This document shows, one piece after another, positions 33,197 through 43,585 of a stretch of 64,000 bases of DNA. The stretch spans positions 2,694,068 through 2,758,067 of the forward strand of contig NW_024468910.1 in NCBI RefSeq assembly GCF_011745365.1, written 5' to 3'. Within the stretch, counting starts at the first letter, position 1. Each line of letters opens with the position of its first letter. Source of the stretch: Cryphonectria parasitica EP155. Lineage: Eukaryota > Ascomycota > Sordariomycetes > Diaporthales > Cryphonectriaceae. The notes beneath the pieces were generated by a model, which worked only from the letters and a program-made list of their open reading frames with translations, searched no databases and was not told the origin of the DNA. Position numbers and translations under genes: made by a program.

Positions 33197-34134
33197 GGAC
33201 CTGGGTTGAGTGATAGAACACCAAGCACCACGCGTTTGGCAGGATATTCATTATTGCCATCATCATAATCATCATCGTCATCATCACCACCCGTCAAGGG
33301 CGGGCTTGTCTTGATACAGCGTCGGGAATGGACGCGGCATGACACTCTGACGAGCAGGGAGCGGGCCGCCAACACTGACACCGCACATGGATGGGAGTTA
33401 TCTTTTTTTTGTCTTCCCTTTTCTCGTTGTGTACGTGCATGCAGTCTTGTTGGCTTGGTCTGATTAGGCAGGGTTTTGGATGGACGGTTAAGAGGGTCTG
33501 GGCATATGTTCTCCATAATGGCACTCTCTCCCGCCCTACAACTAACTACAATACATTCTATGGTTTCCTTGTCTCACAAACCGTTCTGCCTACTTCTCGA
33601 TCTGTATTTGACACAAGAGTTGTGTGTGCCCTTGTCAACAGATGTGTGTTACCGTGTGGTCACCAAGCGTTTTCGAATCGGTCGCGCCTTCTTCGAAAGT
33701 CACTAAAAAGGATAACCTCAACATGCTGTACGTTCGGGCTTTCCTCCCCAGACCATTTACTCTCCAGAAAGAGGCAGCGCCTTTGGTGTACTCAGGCAAT
33801 GTTTGTTTTGATCTGTTCGCAACCCGCTCCACAGGGCCCATCAGAACCTCATCAGCCAGATCGCGGGCGGAGTTCATCCTCAACACAACGAGGCATCGTC
33901 TGTCGGAACGTACACAAAACTTGATATTCTTGAGTTACTTACACTACTCAATACACTGACGGTCTTACTCTGGCTTATTACTTGATATCCCCATCCCGAG
34001 GGCCCCTCCTTGTCTGTATCAGCAGTACTCAGTGTTGCTCAGCCTAGTCGTCCTCATTGCACGCCTCGAGCTTGTGCACAACCCCACTCCTCGTGGCACC
34101 CGGTCTTTTTGCCTTCCTCTCTACGCCATCATCG
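33197..34134. other. Intergenic region after the vacuolar protease
   Basis: 938 bp. The first 120 bp after the stop hold an imperfect ATC/ATT trinucleotide run (33247-33292), likely in the 3' UTR. The in-frame sequence 34057-34134 before the next gene has no ATG. No other gene is supported. Confidence 0.6.
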
Positions 34135-37100
34135 ATGCTTCGACGACACAGTACCAAGTCCAAGGCGGGCCTCCAGCGGTGCAAGTCTACCCCGTCGGTG
34201 CGCGGCGTACCTCTTGAGCACATCAACGTCGCTGCTGCCCAGCGGGATGCAAAGCTTGCGGCTCTACAGGCCTTCTCCCGGGGTCAGGAACGTCACTCTG
34301 CCGAGGCGGCTCTTTTTCCTCCACAACAAGGCTCTTTCTATCATGAGGAAGGTGGCAGCCCAGCTCAACTGTCGCGCAATGATAGCGTGATCAGCCGGGA
34401 CGGCGAGACAAATGGCCTGGCCCTGGGTCGTAGACACAGCGTCCGATTTGTAGGTCCAGATTCTGGCCTACAGACTCGAGCATCCAAGATCAACATGCGG
34501 AACGCCACCGTCGACAGAGACAGTGTTGTTACCTATCGCCGGTCTCTCCCAGGGCCACGAAGTTCGCAAGATATGGGCGGCATGCGCAGCAAAGCCCTCC
34601 AAGACGAAACGCAGGACATGAGATTGCCGGACCGAACTTCGTCCTGTGGGAAGACACTGGTGACACCAAAGACTGCTCTAAAGGAGGAATACCTCCAGGC
34701 CTTGGTCCCAGACACTCAACAATATACTCCGGAAGACGACATAGCTTCCATGCCATCCTCATATCGGCGGGTTCGCAAATCAAGGTCCATGTTTACGCCA
34801 CACAATACTTTGACCAGTGATGATGCTCAGCCAGTGTCACTTTCCAGGATCGGCTCGACAAGCAGAACACAACAGGCTGCGTCTACGATGCTTCGACCTC
34901 GTTTCTCATTCTTGAACAGGAAAAATGAGTCCTCATTTGTGGCTCCATCACTCAGGGCACCCAAGTCGATGAGCTTCCTCAGGCACTGGCGAGGTCATAC
35001 AGACGGAGCAGCACCGCCCTGCCAAGTCCCAACCCACGACAACCAACCAGCCTCACCAGAACATTCAGCCCAAGACTACTTCCATCGGTCACAAGATCTG
35101 CCTAAACCACGCAGACTCTCTGGGTCCATTGGACACAATATGAGCAAAAGTTTGAGGCATAGCAGCGCAAGTACCACCTCAGCCACGCCTGAGGCTACGG
35201 CCAGCATGGATACAAGTGCTCATGGGAGTTTCAGGGTCAAGGCGCGTAAAGTGTCATCTACTATGAAGTCCAGGATCATGAATTTATTCATGCACAAGAG
35301 CGAGGGCGATGCCAAGGTCCCACTCCAACAGGTTGAGGCTCGAATGAAGCATGTGTCAACCTCGTTCGATGAGGACGAGTTCGGGACGATTGCATACGAG
35401 ACTATGGGTTCGCAGGCGAGGAGCCGCCTCTCCCGAGTTTCCTCTTGCGTCCCTTCCCTGCATACTGTGCCTTCAGGTGAGAGGTTGCGGTCTCTGAGAG
35501 GAAGCATCGAAAGCACTCAGAGCGAGGCGAGAAAGGTGTCGGAAGAGAGGTCTCGGGTCACAAGCTGGGCCAGCACAGAGGGCGAGACCGTCGTTGCCCA
35601 TAGAGCGCAAGGGTACAGCTCGGACGAGTGGCCAAGGCAGCGACTCTCCGTCATCACAGAGTCATGTCTTCATTCACCAATCCCCTCGTTGGAGCGTCCA
35701 AGCATCAGCCTTCAGACCATCACGTCTCAGGAGGAGTTGGTCCCACCAACAATCATGGAGCGTTTGCCTCCGGGAGCAACAGTTGACAGCCAACGTGTCT
35801 ATTCAGCTCTCATGAAACGGATGGGAGAGACACGGCATCTTTATGAAGAAGTGGTCGAGCAGCGCAAGTCAAGTGACACTTCAGATCCCTTCCGGACGTT
35901 GTCGCCTCCGACCAGTGAGGAGAGCAGCGGCAGAGAAAGTTCAGCCTCTTTTACTCGTACCCATGCGACAACCAGTGGCCATCCGGAGATCAGATACGAC
36001 CTTGCGGAGTCATTGCGCTCATCTGAGGCAACTAGAAGCTCTCAGGAGACTTCCCACGGTCCTCAGTCTAGGTCTCACTCGACTCTCCCGCCTCCGTTGC
36101 ATCTGGTCCCTGGAGGTGCAGATTTATGCCACCTGAAACCTATCATGGATAGAAGCTCTACATTCTTTGGAAGTCCGACGTCTCATCTCTTTCGAACAAA
36201 GAGCCCGTGGCGGAGAACCCTGCAGGAGGCTATGGAGAAGGCCAACACGTTGTCTGAAGAGCCTCCGGTCAACTCAAACGAAACCATCGCCGCCACCTCG
36301 ACCACCACTGAGGCTGCGGATAAGAAGGCAGTGACAGACTCGGCGAGCAACTACTCTCAGGACACGCAGGTTTATAATTCCGCGACTGATCACAACTCGT
36401 CTGTCGCGGGACGCCCTCTAGTGGTCGAAGCAACTACTACCTACCGCCCTACAGGAGAGCGCCTAGCCTCCACTGCGAGTTCTGTCGACTGGAAGACAAG
36501 ACTCTCCTTTGAGGTCGAGAGGGCGGAGGACTGGCTTCCATCCCCGACGCGGGTCAGTGGACGGGCGTCTGAGGTCGAATATGTCGTGCCAACGATGCCG
36601 CGAGCGTTTGGTCAAGGCCACGTACGCGAGGCAGCACAGATTGGGCCCTACGAAGAAGATGAGCACAGGTCAACAACACCTGCCGTGCGCATGCCCACAA
36701 ACCCTACGACACCTCTCAGCAGTGTCGAGCCCAATATTAACAAGCTCACTCCTCAACAGCGTTCAGTCATGCAGACTACACCACCTTCAGCAGGGCCGCT
36801 TCAGAAGAGCGTGTTGCCAATATCCAAGACGACAGGTTCTTTGGGGGGAGATATGCCCTCGTTCGTGGCTTCCAGGGATGCTATGCGACCACGAGCATCA
36901 CCCCTGGACAGCAACACTGGCTCCTGTGAAGAAGAGGCTGGGAAAGGCAACATCTCACAACTGAAGACACCAGGACAAGAAAATGTTGTTGAGGTCAGAC
37001 AGGCAAAGTCACTTGCCCACGTCAAGAGCTATAGCGGACTGTGCTCCGAAGAGACGGGCTCGCCGCTCCGGCACAGAGGATCGCCCACAATCCGGTTGAT

Positions 37101-37353
37101 GAGAAAGCAGGTCGCCAAACTAGAGCCCAACTCGGAGTCTGTAACCTCAACCCCGGAGTTCAGCAGTGCTTTTAAGCGCCACTTTGGGCCGCTGGCCTCT
37201 TCTCCACGTCGTCGAGATGACGTTGTGGACAAGGAGAACCAGAGCCCTACCAACAAGGCCTGGGGCCATGGCAGCCAGAGTATGGTGGATTTCTTTCTCA
37301 ACACTCGAAGAAGGCAGGGGGCGAGTAGTAGTGACGGGCCAGCTTTTGTATGA
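34135..37353 (+). CDS. Conserved disordered fungal protein, MLRRHSTKSK N-terminus
   Basis: A single exon of 1,072 residues, starting at the first in-frame ATG (MLRRHSTKSKAGLQRCKSTP). The open frame continues 26 codons upstream without an ATG. After a conserved-looking N-terminal block (RGVPLEHINVAAAQRDAKLA, LQAFSRGQERHS) nearly all of the protein is Ser/Thr/Arg-rich and disordered, with many RxxS-type sites. Short patches (SFRVKARKVSSTMKSRIMNL with FMHKSEGDAKVPLQQVEARM; YSALMKRMGETRHLYEEVVE; FSSAFKRHFGPLAS; KENQSP near the end) look like linear motifs. The NSPTNKAWGHGSQSMVDFFL-like C-terminus appears conserved. No signal peptide or membrane segment. I recall such proteins only as uncharacterised; a phospho-regulated scaffold is a guess. 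Confidence 0.8.
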   Translation: MLRRHSTKSKAGLQRCKSTPSVRGVPLEHINVAAAQRDAKLAALQAFSRGQERHSAEAALFPPQQGSFYHEEGGSPAQLSRNDSVISRDGETNGLALGRRHSVRFVGPDSGLQTRASKINMRNATVDRDSVVTYRRSLPGPRSSQDMGGMRSKALQDETQDMRLPDRTSSCGKTLVTPKTALKEEYLQALVPDTQQYTPEDDIASMPSSYRRVRKSRSMFTPHNTLTSDDAQPVSLSRIGSTSRTQQAASTMLRPRFSFLNRKNESSFVAPSLRAPKSMSFLRHWRGHTDGAAPPCQVPTHDNQPASPEHSAQDYFHRSQDLPKPRRLSGSIGHNMSKSLRHSSASTTSATPEATASMDTSAHGSFRVKARKVSSTMKSRIMNLFMHKSEGDAKVPLQQVEARMKHVSTSFDEDEFGTIAYETMGSQARSRLSRVSSCVPSLHTVPSGERLRSLRGSIESTQSEARKVSEERSRVTSWASTEGETVVAHRAQGYSSDEWPRQRLSVITESCLHSPIPSLERPSISLQTITSQEELVPPTIMERLPPGATVDSQRVYSALMKRMGETRHLYEEVVEQRKSSDTSDPFRTLSPPTSEESSGRESSASFTRTHATTSGHPEIRYDLAESLRSSEATRSSQETSHGPQSRSHSTLPPPLHLVPGGADLCHLKPIMDRSSTFFGSPTSHLFRTKSPWRRTLQEAMEKANTLSEEPPVNSNETIAATSTTTEAADKKAVTDSASNYSQDTQVYNSATDHNSSVAGRPLVVEATTTYRPTGERLASTASSVDWKTRLSFEVERAEDWLPSPTRVSGRASEVEYVVPTMPRAFGQGHVREAAQIGPYEEDEHRSTTPAVRMPTNPTTPLSSVEPNINKLTPQQRSVMQTTPPSAGPLQKSVLPISKTTGSLGGDMPSFVASRDAMRPRASPLDSNTGSCEEEAGKGNISQLKTPGQENVVEVRQAKSLAHVKSYSGLCSEETGSPLRHRGSPTIRLMRKQVAKLEPNSESVTSTPEFSSAFKRHFGPLASSPRRRDDVVDKENQSPTNKAWGHGSQSMVDFFLNTRRRQGASSSDGPAFV

Positions 37354-38600
37354 GATGTTCCGGAGCAGGCCGGAAGGGTATGATCTGCATGTAGCATTAC
37401 GCGATGGTGGTTTGTATGGGAGTGTACATTTCTTATGCGTGGCGGACAGACATAGGTTGGAGGTTATAGGAGGTTATAGCATTGTTTATGAAGACACGCA
37501 AACGAGCTGGAAGGGAGTATCAACTGATGGATTGGAGCCTACCACTGTAATGACGGGCATGGGGACGAGAGTGGGCATTGGGTAGTATTCGGAACAGAAT
37601 TCGAGGGGCATCTCCATCATTGAACAGTACCCCACCTCCAGAAGAAAGCAGTGATCAATTTGTCAGCTGTAAAGATAGGACGGTAGCATGGTCACGACGA
37701 TAACGACGAGGCTGAGCCTTCACTGCAACTGTCCTATGGTATATGTCCTGCACTTGCGGCACTACTTTGTTGCTATTGTACGGGGCCATTTTTCGGTTGA
37801 AGCCATAAGCTTTAATTGCGGTCCCTCTCTTGGCGCTTGTAGCTAGCCTGGCGCTTGCGGCCAGCCTCGGGAAGCCCTGGAGGTGGATACGTTCGGGTCT
37901 CTCGAATGGCCCGACTCTCTCTAATCATATTGACACATGTTGCAGTACCGGCCGGTACAGGCAGTGAGGTCATCGATTTTTGTCTCCTTCCTCATGGATG
38001 GACGTGTAAGTCTCTCCCCCCCGCCCCCTCTCAAGCAAGAGTATTCTATCCTGTGTAGTTCCAAATCGAATACAATAGCAATTTCATTTTCTGCATAGTC
38101 AGAAACGATAAGGAACACCCGCTCCGTGCACAGCACCGAAGAGAAAAAGGAGTAAGGTTACTTGCACTTCTTGGTTGCCAGGGCGCCCTTTTCACTCATT
38201 GTGGGTTGATCAGTGGAGAAGGACGAGAAACAAAGCTGGCTGGCCCCGTTGATGATAAAGCAACTATCGTTATCATAAGAATAAAGAAAGAAAAAAAGAA
38301 AGAAAAAAAGGTCTGCTGGCCTCGGGCTCGTGATGCCGCGGTTGGAGGAGGGTCGTCGATTACTGATTAACCTTGCTGGAGGTGCTGGGAATTCTAACGC
38401 GTGCCGTCTCATCTTGTCATCGGGTCTGGTGGGTCGTCTGCCTTTTTCTCTGTTCTTTTCTCTTCCTTTTTCTTCCTTCCTTTCCCCGTTTTCATTCATC
38501 ATCAACTCATTACTACCTACCTACTTGTCATTTAGACGTCTCTCCTGTATCTGGTCCGGGAGTAACTACAATTGTTGACGGTCTAAATTCTGTCGTATAG
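37354..38600. other. Intergenic region
   Basis: 1.25 kb between two plus-strand genes. The right half is pyrimidine-rich (38440-38560) and could contain an unlocated first exon of the DUF4336-like gene. No ATG exon with a consistent donor was found. Confidence 0.5.
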
Positions 38601-40077
38601 TTCATTCCAACGCCCTTGCGAGCACCTGCAATAGCAGCGGCACCACCAGCGGCACCACCCACTAAGCAAGCCGCATTATACTACCGCCCACTGACATCAG
38701 CCCACCCTTCTGCCATTTCGGCTCCGGCTTTGTACTACCACCACCACGCCAGCAGAGGCCTGAGATTCTACTCTACAAGTCGTCATCATCATAAAAAGAC
38801 GACGACGACGACGCCGCCACCTAGAGCAGCAGGCCTAGGTCCATTTGGTAAAGCGTTTCTACTTTTCCCGGCCGCGGCTATAGGGATTGGGGTTCTAGGT
38901 GGATACGTCTCTATCAATCCGTTCTCAACAAGTACATCGGTCTCTCCTCAGAATAAAGAGGGCAACAATAGCAGCAGCAGCATGTCGTCCAAGCTGATTC
39001 CCACCAACCCGGCGGATGTCATGGTTATCCGCGATGTCACGCCTAATGTGATCACCTTCTCGGTGCCATTCAAGCGGTTTGGAATCATTCCTATTGGTGG
39101 AAGGGGTACTGTTGGTGAGTCTAGTGTTGCGTGCTCAGTCACTTTCAAACGGCTGAGCGAAGGGGGGAAGGCAAGCGTGGGATGTGAACGAGACATGCAG
39201 TATAGCACAAGGTGGCGCTCGCTCCAGTGCGCCGCTTGGCTTCATGGCTTGCATATGGGCCGTGCGCTGATCGATATCTCACCTCTCTCATTTGCTTGCT
39301 GGCCACTCATCACACCCCCCCCCCCCTCCCTAAGGCCAGGAAAGTGAGACGAGCGAACCAGGTTATTGACATCTTCGTACAGTAAAATTGACATCTGGCT
39401 CCCTCGCCGTCTTCTCTCCTGTCGCCCTCACCCCGGAGGTTCAGTCCAAGCTGGCTACCCTGGGGGGCACGGTCAAGTACATCGTCGCCCTAGACTATGA
39501 GCACCACATTTTCATCACCGAGTGGCACAAGGCGTACCCCGAAGCCAAGATCATCGGTCCAGAGGGCTTACCCGAGAAGCGAGCCAAGCAATCGGCCACG
39601 GACCCAAAAATTGGCAACGAGGCGTTTGCGGTGGTGTTTCAGGCCAAGGACAAGCTCTCGCAGCGGATAGACGAGGAGTTTGACCGCGACTTCGCGTACG
39701 AGTACGTGGATGCGCATGCCAACAAGGAGCTGGTCTTCCTGTACAAGCCGGAGAAGGTGCTTATTGAGGCGGATCTGATGTTCAACCTACCGGCGACGGA
39801 GCAGTACAGCCGGTGTCCCGAGGCGGAGCGCAAGGTGGGCTTTCCGGCGAAGCTGTTCACCAGCATGCAGAGCACCGAGGGCGAGGCGAAAGGGATGAAG
39901 AGGTTCTTGTGGTACGGGCTGAGCAGCAGAGACCGAAAGGGCTTCAACGAGAGCATCGCGAGGATTGATGCGTGGGACTTTGAGACGCTGGTGCCGTGTC
40001 ATGGCGAGACCATCGTGGGGACTGCGCGTTCGACATGGAGCAAGGTTTTTGAGTGGCATTTGACTGGTAAGAAATAA
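38601..40077 (+). CDS. DUF4336-like protein, N-terminus unresolved
   Basis: The secure model starts at ATG 38982: exons 38982-39114 and 39383-40077, 275 residues. The 268 bp intron has donor GTGAGT and acceptor TACAG, and the join gives GRGTVVKLTSGSLAVFSPVA. The fold resembles the DUF4336 branch of the metallo-beta-lactamase superfamily: IPTNPADVMVIRDVTPNV, LGGTVKYIVALDYEHHIFIT with EWHKAYPEAKIIGPEGLPEK, and a late PCHGE. The classical HxHxDH site is not present, so catalysis is doubtful. Upstream of the ATG the frame is open for 127 codons from 38601 and reads like a mitochondrial or membrane leader (RGLRFYSTSRHHHKK, then FGKAFLLFPAAAIGIGVLGG) but has no ATG. Either a first exon is spliced in at the TATAG acceptor ending at 38600, or initiation is at a non-AUG codon. 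Confidence 0.7.
39315..39326. repeat. C12 homopolymer run in intron
   Basis: Twelve consecutive C within the intron of the DUF4336-like gene, 56 bp before its acceptor. Confidence 0.85.
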
Positions 40078-40574
40078 GGACAAGGTGGTGATAATGTGGA
40101 TGATGATTGACTGTCCTGGGAAGAGAAGACATAATGAGTGGTGACGGTTTCATAACTTAATCTGTTCGCAATGCATGAGGGAGGCTTTGACAAAAACAGC
40201 TGGAAGAAAACGTGGACGGGGTAATGCGGTACATGACGAGAAGGTTGTAATAAAGTCAGTTGATAACATATTCTTCATCATTCCGACACATGTCTGAATA
40301 TTTTGGGGGTATTTCCTTTCTTATTCTTGAACTAATTATGTGAGGAAGGAGTGAGGGAAGACGGGTTCGGTCTGGCAGCGATAACGATAAGCCCTCTATT
40401 TTCTGGGTTACACTGAGTAATCACATCGTACCTCTCGAACCTCAACTTGAGCTCAAGCTTCTCACGTTCTATACCCAGTTTTCATGAACGGCCCCTCTGC
40501 ACCCACAACGAAACGCTCAAATGTGAACCCCCGCCATCCCTCCAAGCGTCCACTCCAGTACATAGGGCGTCTAC
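40078..40574. other. Intergenic region upstream of HER2
   Basis: 497 bp between two plus-strand genes. No coding sequence is supported. An overlapping frame starting at 40484 runs through the HER2 first exon but is incompatible with the amidase frame. Confidence 0.55.
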
Positions 40575-42321
40575 ATGTCCCTCAATGGCAGGCTGACCAG
40601 CCTGCGACCCGTCGTTGCCCGCCATGCAAACTGCCGACTGCTTGTGCAATTACCACTCGTCCGCCCACAGCGCCGGTGCTTGAACGAGTTTATACACAAA
40701 GGTCAGAGAGGGAGGAGAACAAGAAGTTCCTTACGCACAAGAAAAGCAGCTGACTTATGCAAGAGCAGCCCTCGACGCCGAATCCGAAACCACTGCTCCG
40801 CCTCACCAACCCAAAAACTCCTTCCGCCTCGCCGTCAAGGATAACATTGCGACCCTCCCCTCCGATGGCTCCACGACCTGCGCCTCGGGTATCCTGGCTG
40901 ATCATGCCTCACCTTTCGAGGCCACGGTCATAGCCCAGCTCAGGCGACGCGGCGCCGTGGTCGTGGGCAAGACGAACCTGGACGAGTTTGGTATGGGCGG
41001 GCACAGCATGAACTCGGTCTACGGTCCCGTTGTGCAGAAGGGGGTCACACGCAGAGGGCCAGGGTCAGATTCTGCCCGTCACAACGATAGTGTTGGTGAT
41101 GGTCCTGCGGACAGGATGCCCGTAGACTTCAGCGCTGGCGGCAGCTCTGGTGGCAGCGCCCTCGCCGTCGCCTCGGGCACTGCGGATGTCGCGCTCGGCA
41201 CCGACACGGGTGGGTCTGTGAGGCTGCCGGCGGCGTACTGCGGAGTGATCGGGTACAAGCCCAGCTACGGAATGATCTCGAGGTACGGAGTCGTACCGTA
41301 TGCGAACAGCCTTGACACGGTTGGCTTCCTGGCTGGGGATGTGAGGAAAATCAGGGAGCTGGTCGTGGAGGGGGGGTTGTGGGCGGAACATGACCCGCGC
41401 GACCCGACCAGCCTCTCGGTTGCTGCCCGGGCCAGGTGTGCAGCCTCGAGGGACAACTACCGAAATCCGGATGCGACCGGCCCTGGTGGGCCGACAGGGA
41501 GTGGGTCGTTGCGCCCGCTGACATTTGGCATCCCGTTAGAGTACAATATCGAGGAGCTCGAGCCGTGTGTCCGCCAGGCGTGGCAAGACACGGCTACCCT
41601 TCTGCGCGACAAGATCGGCGCGAGAGTTGTCCCTGTCTCGCTGCCCTCCACCAAGCACGCGCTCTCCGCTTACTATGTCATCGCCCCCGCCGAAGCCTCC
41701 TCGAATCTGGCCAAGTACGACGGCGTTCGATACGGTCCCAGACAGCCCGAGATCGAAGGCAACGGCGCGGGCAATGGCGTCCTATACTCGGCTGTACGGG
41801 GCCAGGGCTTCGGCGCGGAAGTCAAGAGGCGCATCCTGCTCGGCTCGTACACCCTCAGCTCCGAAGCCATGGACAACTATTTTGTTCAGGCACAGAGGGT
41901 GCGCCGACTCGTGAGGAGGGATTTCGACCGGGTCTTTCAGCTGGCAAACCCCCTGCTGGACGAGGACGATCAGCACTTTGACCTGGCGGACCTAGACGAG
42001 GGTGTTACCCTGGAGAACAAGCTCGGCCCGGCGCAGGTGGACTTCCTGCTGTGCCCCACCGCCCCAACGCTGCCGCCGACACTGGCGCATGTGCAGGCAC
42101 GGCAGGAGAGGAACCCCACCGAGGCATACATGAACGACGTCTTAACCGTCCCCGCCAGCCTGGCTGGGTTGCCCGCCATTAGTATACCCAGGGGGGTGAA
42201 GGGCGCGTCGGTGCCTGGACCAATGGGTATCATGGGTCTGCAGGTGATTGGACAATTTTGGGACGACGCAAGACTGCTCGCGGCTGCAGAAGCTCTGGCG
42301 GCATTGGGCGAGAGCACTTAA
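40575..42321 (+). CDS. her2: Mitochondrial glutamyl-tRNA(Gln) amidotransferase subunit A
   Basis: Exons 40575-40701 and 40769-42321 encode 559 residues. The amidase frame is closed by TGA at 40681, but a 67 bp intron (donor GTCAGA, CTGAC branch point, GAGCAG acceptor) joins it in phase to an upstream frame ending CLNEFIHK, the usual LNAFI element of GatA. The N-terminus (MSLNGRLTSLRPVVARHANC) is Arg-rich without acids, as for mitochondrial import. The amidase catalytic triad is complete: Lys66 (AVKDNIAT), cis-Ser168 (GGSSGGS) and nucleophile Ser192 (TDTGGSVRLP), with the correct 24-residue Ser-Ser spacing. The product transamidates Glu-tRNA(Gln) in mitochondria with GatB and GatF partners. 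Two inserts (around 130-160 and 250-270) make it longer than bacterial GatA. The first exon is the least certain part. Confidence 0.88.
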
Positions 42322-42956
42322 GTAGTCAGCAACGGCCAGTCCACACCGACTGGCATGCATAGCAATGGCAAAAACATCATGTCCCAGTTCGAAATGTCAA
42401 TGTTTGTTGTGCCTTCAGCCTCGGTGAGGGCGCTTCCACGTCCAATAGGTAAGTTGAACATATAACATACACCACAGATAGAGTCAAGGATATGATCTGA
42501 ATGTATTCATCCTGAAGCAAAGTGGTAAAAAGAAAAGGAGAAGAAAAATCCAAAATAGATCGCCAAGGACCCCCAAGCCAGTCGGGGGAATCGAGTTGTA
42601 AACCCCAAGCGCGTGAGACGGAGTGGTTTAGACACAACGTTAGGTTTCTGCAGGCAAGCATAAACAGAGACCTAGCAGAGAGCCCAAACCCCTTTGGTAA
42701 TTTATACTAAGCCTCGCAACTGGACGAACCTATTCATGGCAAGTTGATCCCTAGGTGAAAGTGGAAGGTTGGGGGGGGGGGGGGTGCAAATGAAGACGGG
42801 TCCCAGTGATGAGGCTTGCCCACGCGAGCAAGGTCACCTACAGTACCCCCAATGCCTTATGTCGACGCACAGGCATAGAGCCTGCCGTCATAGCTGGCCA
42901 GACTGTGCCCCCAGCTCCCAGCTCCCAATTCCCCAAAGACGAAGTCCTTGTCCATT
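42322..42956. other. Intergenic region with G14 run
   Basis: 635 bp downstream of HER2. It contains a G14 run (42771-42784). No coding sequence is supported outside the relic that follows. Confidence 0.5.
42771..42784. repeat. G14 homopolymer run
   Basis: Fourteen consecutive G on the plus strand in the HER2 downstream region. Confidence 0.85.
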
Positions 42957-43338
42957 CTAATTGTCGATCTCGCGGGTCCTGCCTCGAACGCTTCTTGCCG
43001 GATGAAGGCCGTCCATCCTGCAGAGCTTCTGTTCAACCAAGTCCTGCATGAAATGGTATCACACTTTTAAACCGCGAGAGGCCTTCTCCACGCAGAACCG
43101 CCATCAAAATTTGCAACGAAAGAGGAGTTCCAGGATCAACGCGTGGTCTTGGTGGCGAACTGCATTATGGCGAACATAGTGCCGTCCCGCCTCGTCGGGC
43201 AGCTCAATCTGGAGGGCTCGTCTCGGGTCGGAGCGGGGCAGGCTCTGCCTACTGCGTAGAATCGCTAGGGACAGACCTAGCTATGTCGAGGTTGTCGGGC
43301 CCGACCACCAGCGAGGTCAACATCGACCGGTCCAGCAT
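42957..43338 (-). pseudogene. Decayed coding relic, frames broken
   Basis: The minus strand has successive coding-like stretches that lie in different frames and are not separated by plausible introns. In order: MLDRSMLTSLVVGPDNLDIA from 43338; then SDPRRALQIELPDEAGRHYV continuing to a stop at 43104-43106; then NFDGGSAWRRPLAV in another frame; then FMQDLVEQKLCRMDGLHPAR ending with TAG at 42957-42959. The composition (aliphatic, charged, no low complexity) is that of a folded protein, and the breaks look like small indels plus a stop. I do not recognise the family. Alternatives are a short gene with sequencing errors, or chance. No repeat or transposon feature flanks it. Confidence 0.35.
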
Positions 43339-43585
43339 AGAGGTTCAGTCGTGACCTGTTCGGACCCAGCCTTTTTTTTTGCTTCCACGGAACTGACGGT
43401 GGCCCCTTCGTGCCAACACCCCTGGGTCCTCGATGAAAGACGTAGAGTCTCATTGGGTAGACATGGTCTCTCCAGTATGATAAACTGCTTGCCTCGACCA
43501 GGCTTCCGATTCCGCACTGCTCTAGTGAGGTTACAGAGCCATATTTGTCTGCGCTCTTATCTTCAATGTCGCTCGAATATTCGTC
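43339..43585. other. PRP38 3' flank
   Basis: 247 bp between the relic and the PRP38 stop, probably its 3' UTR. A T9 run lies at 43372-43380. A 66-codon frame at 43317-43517 has no other support. Confidence 0.5.

Noticed and set aside
40484..40753. 89-codon frame overlapping the HER2 first exon
   Set aside because: It cannot be joined in phase to the amidase domain and has no domain features.
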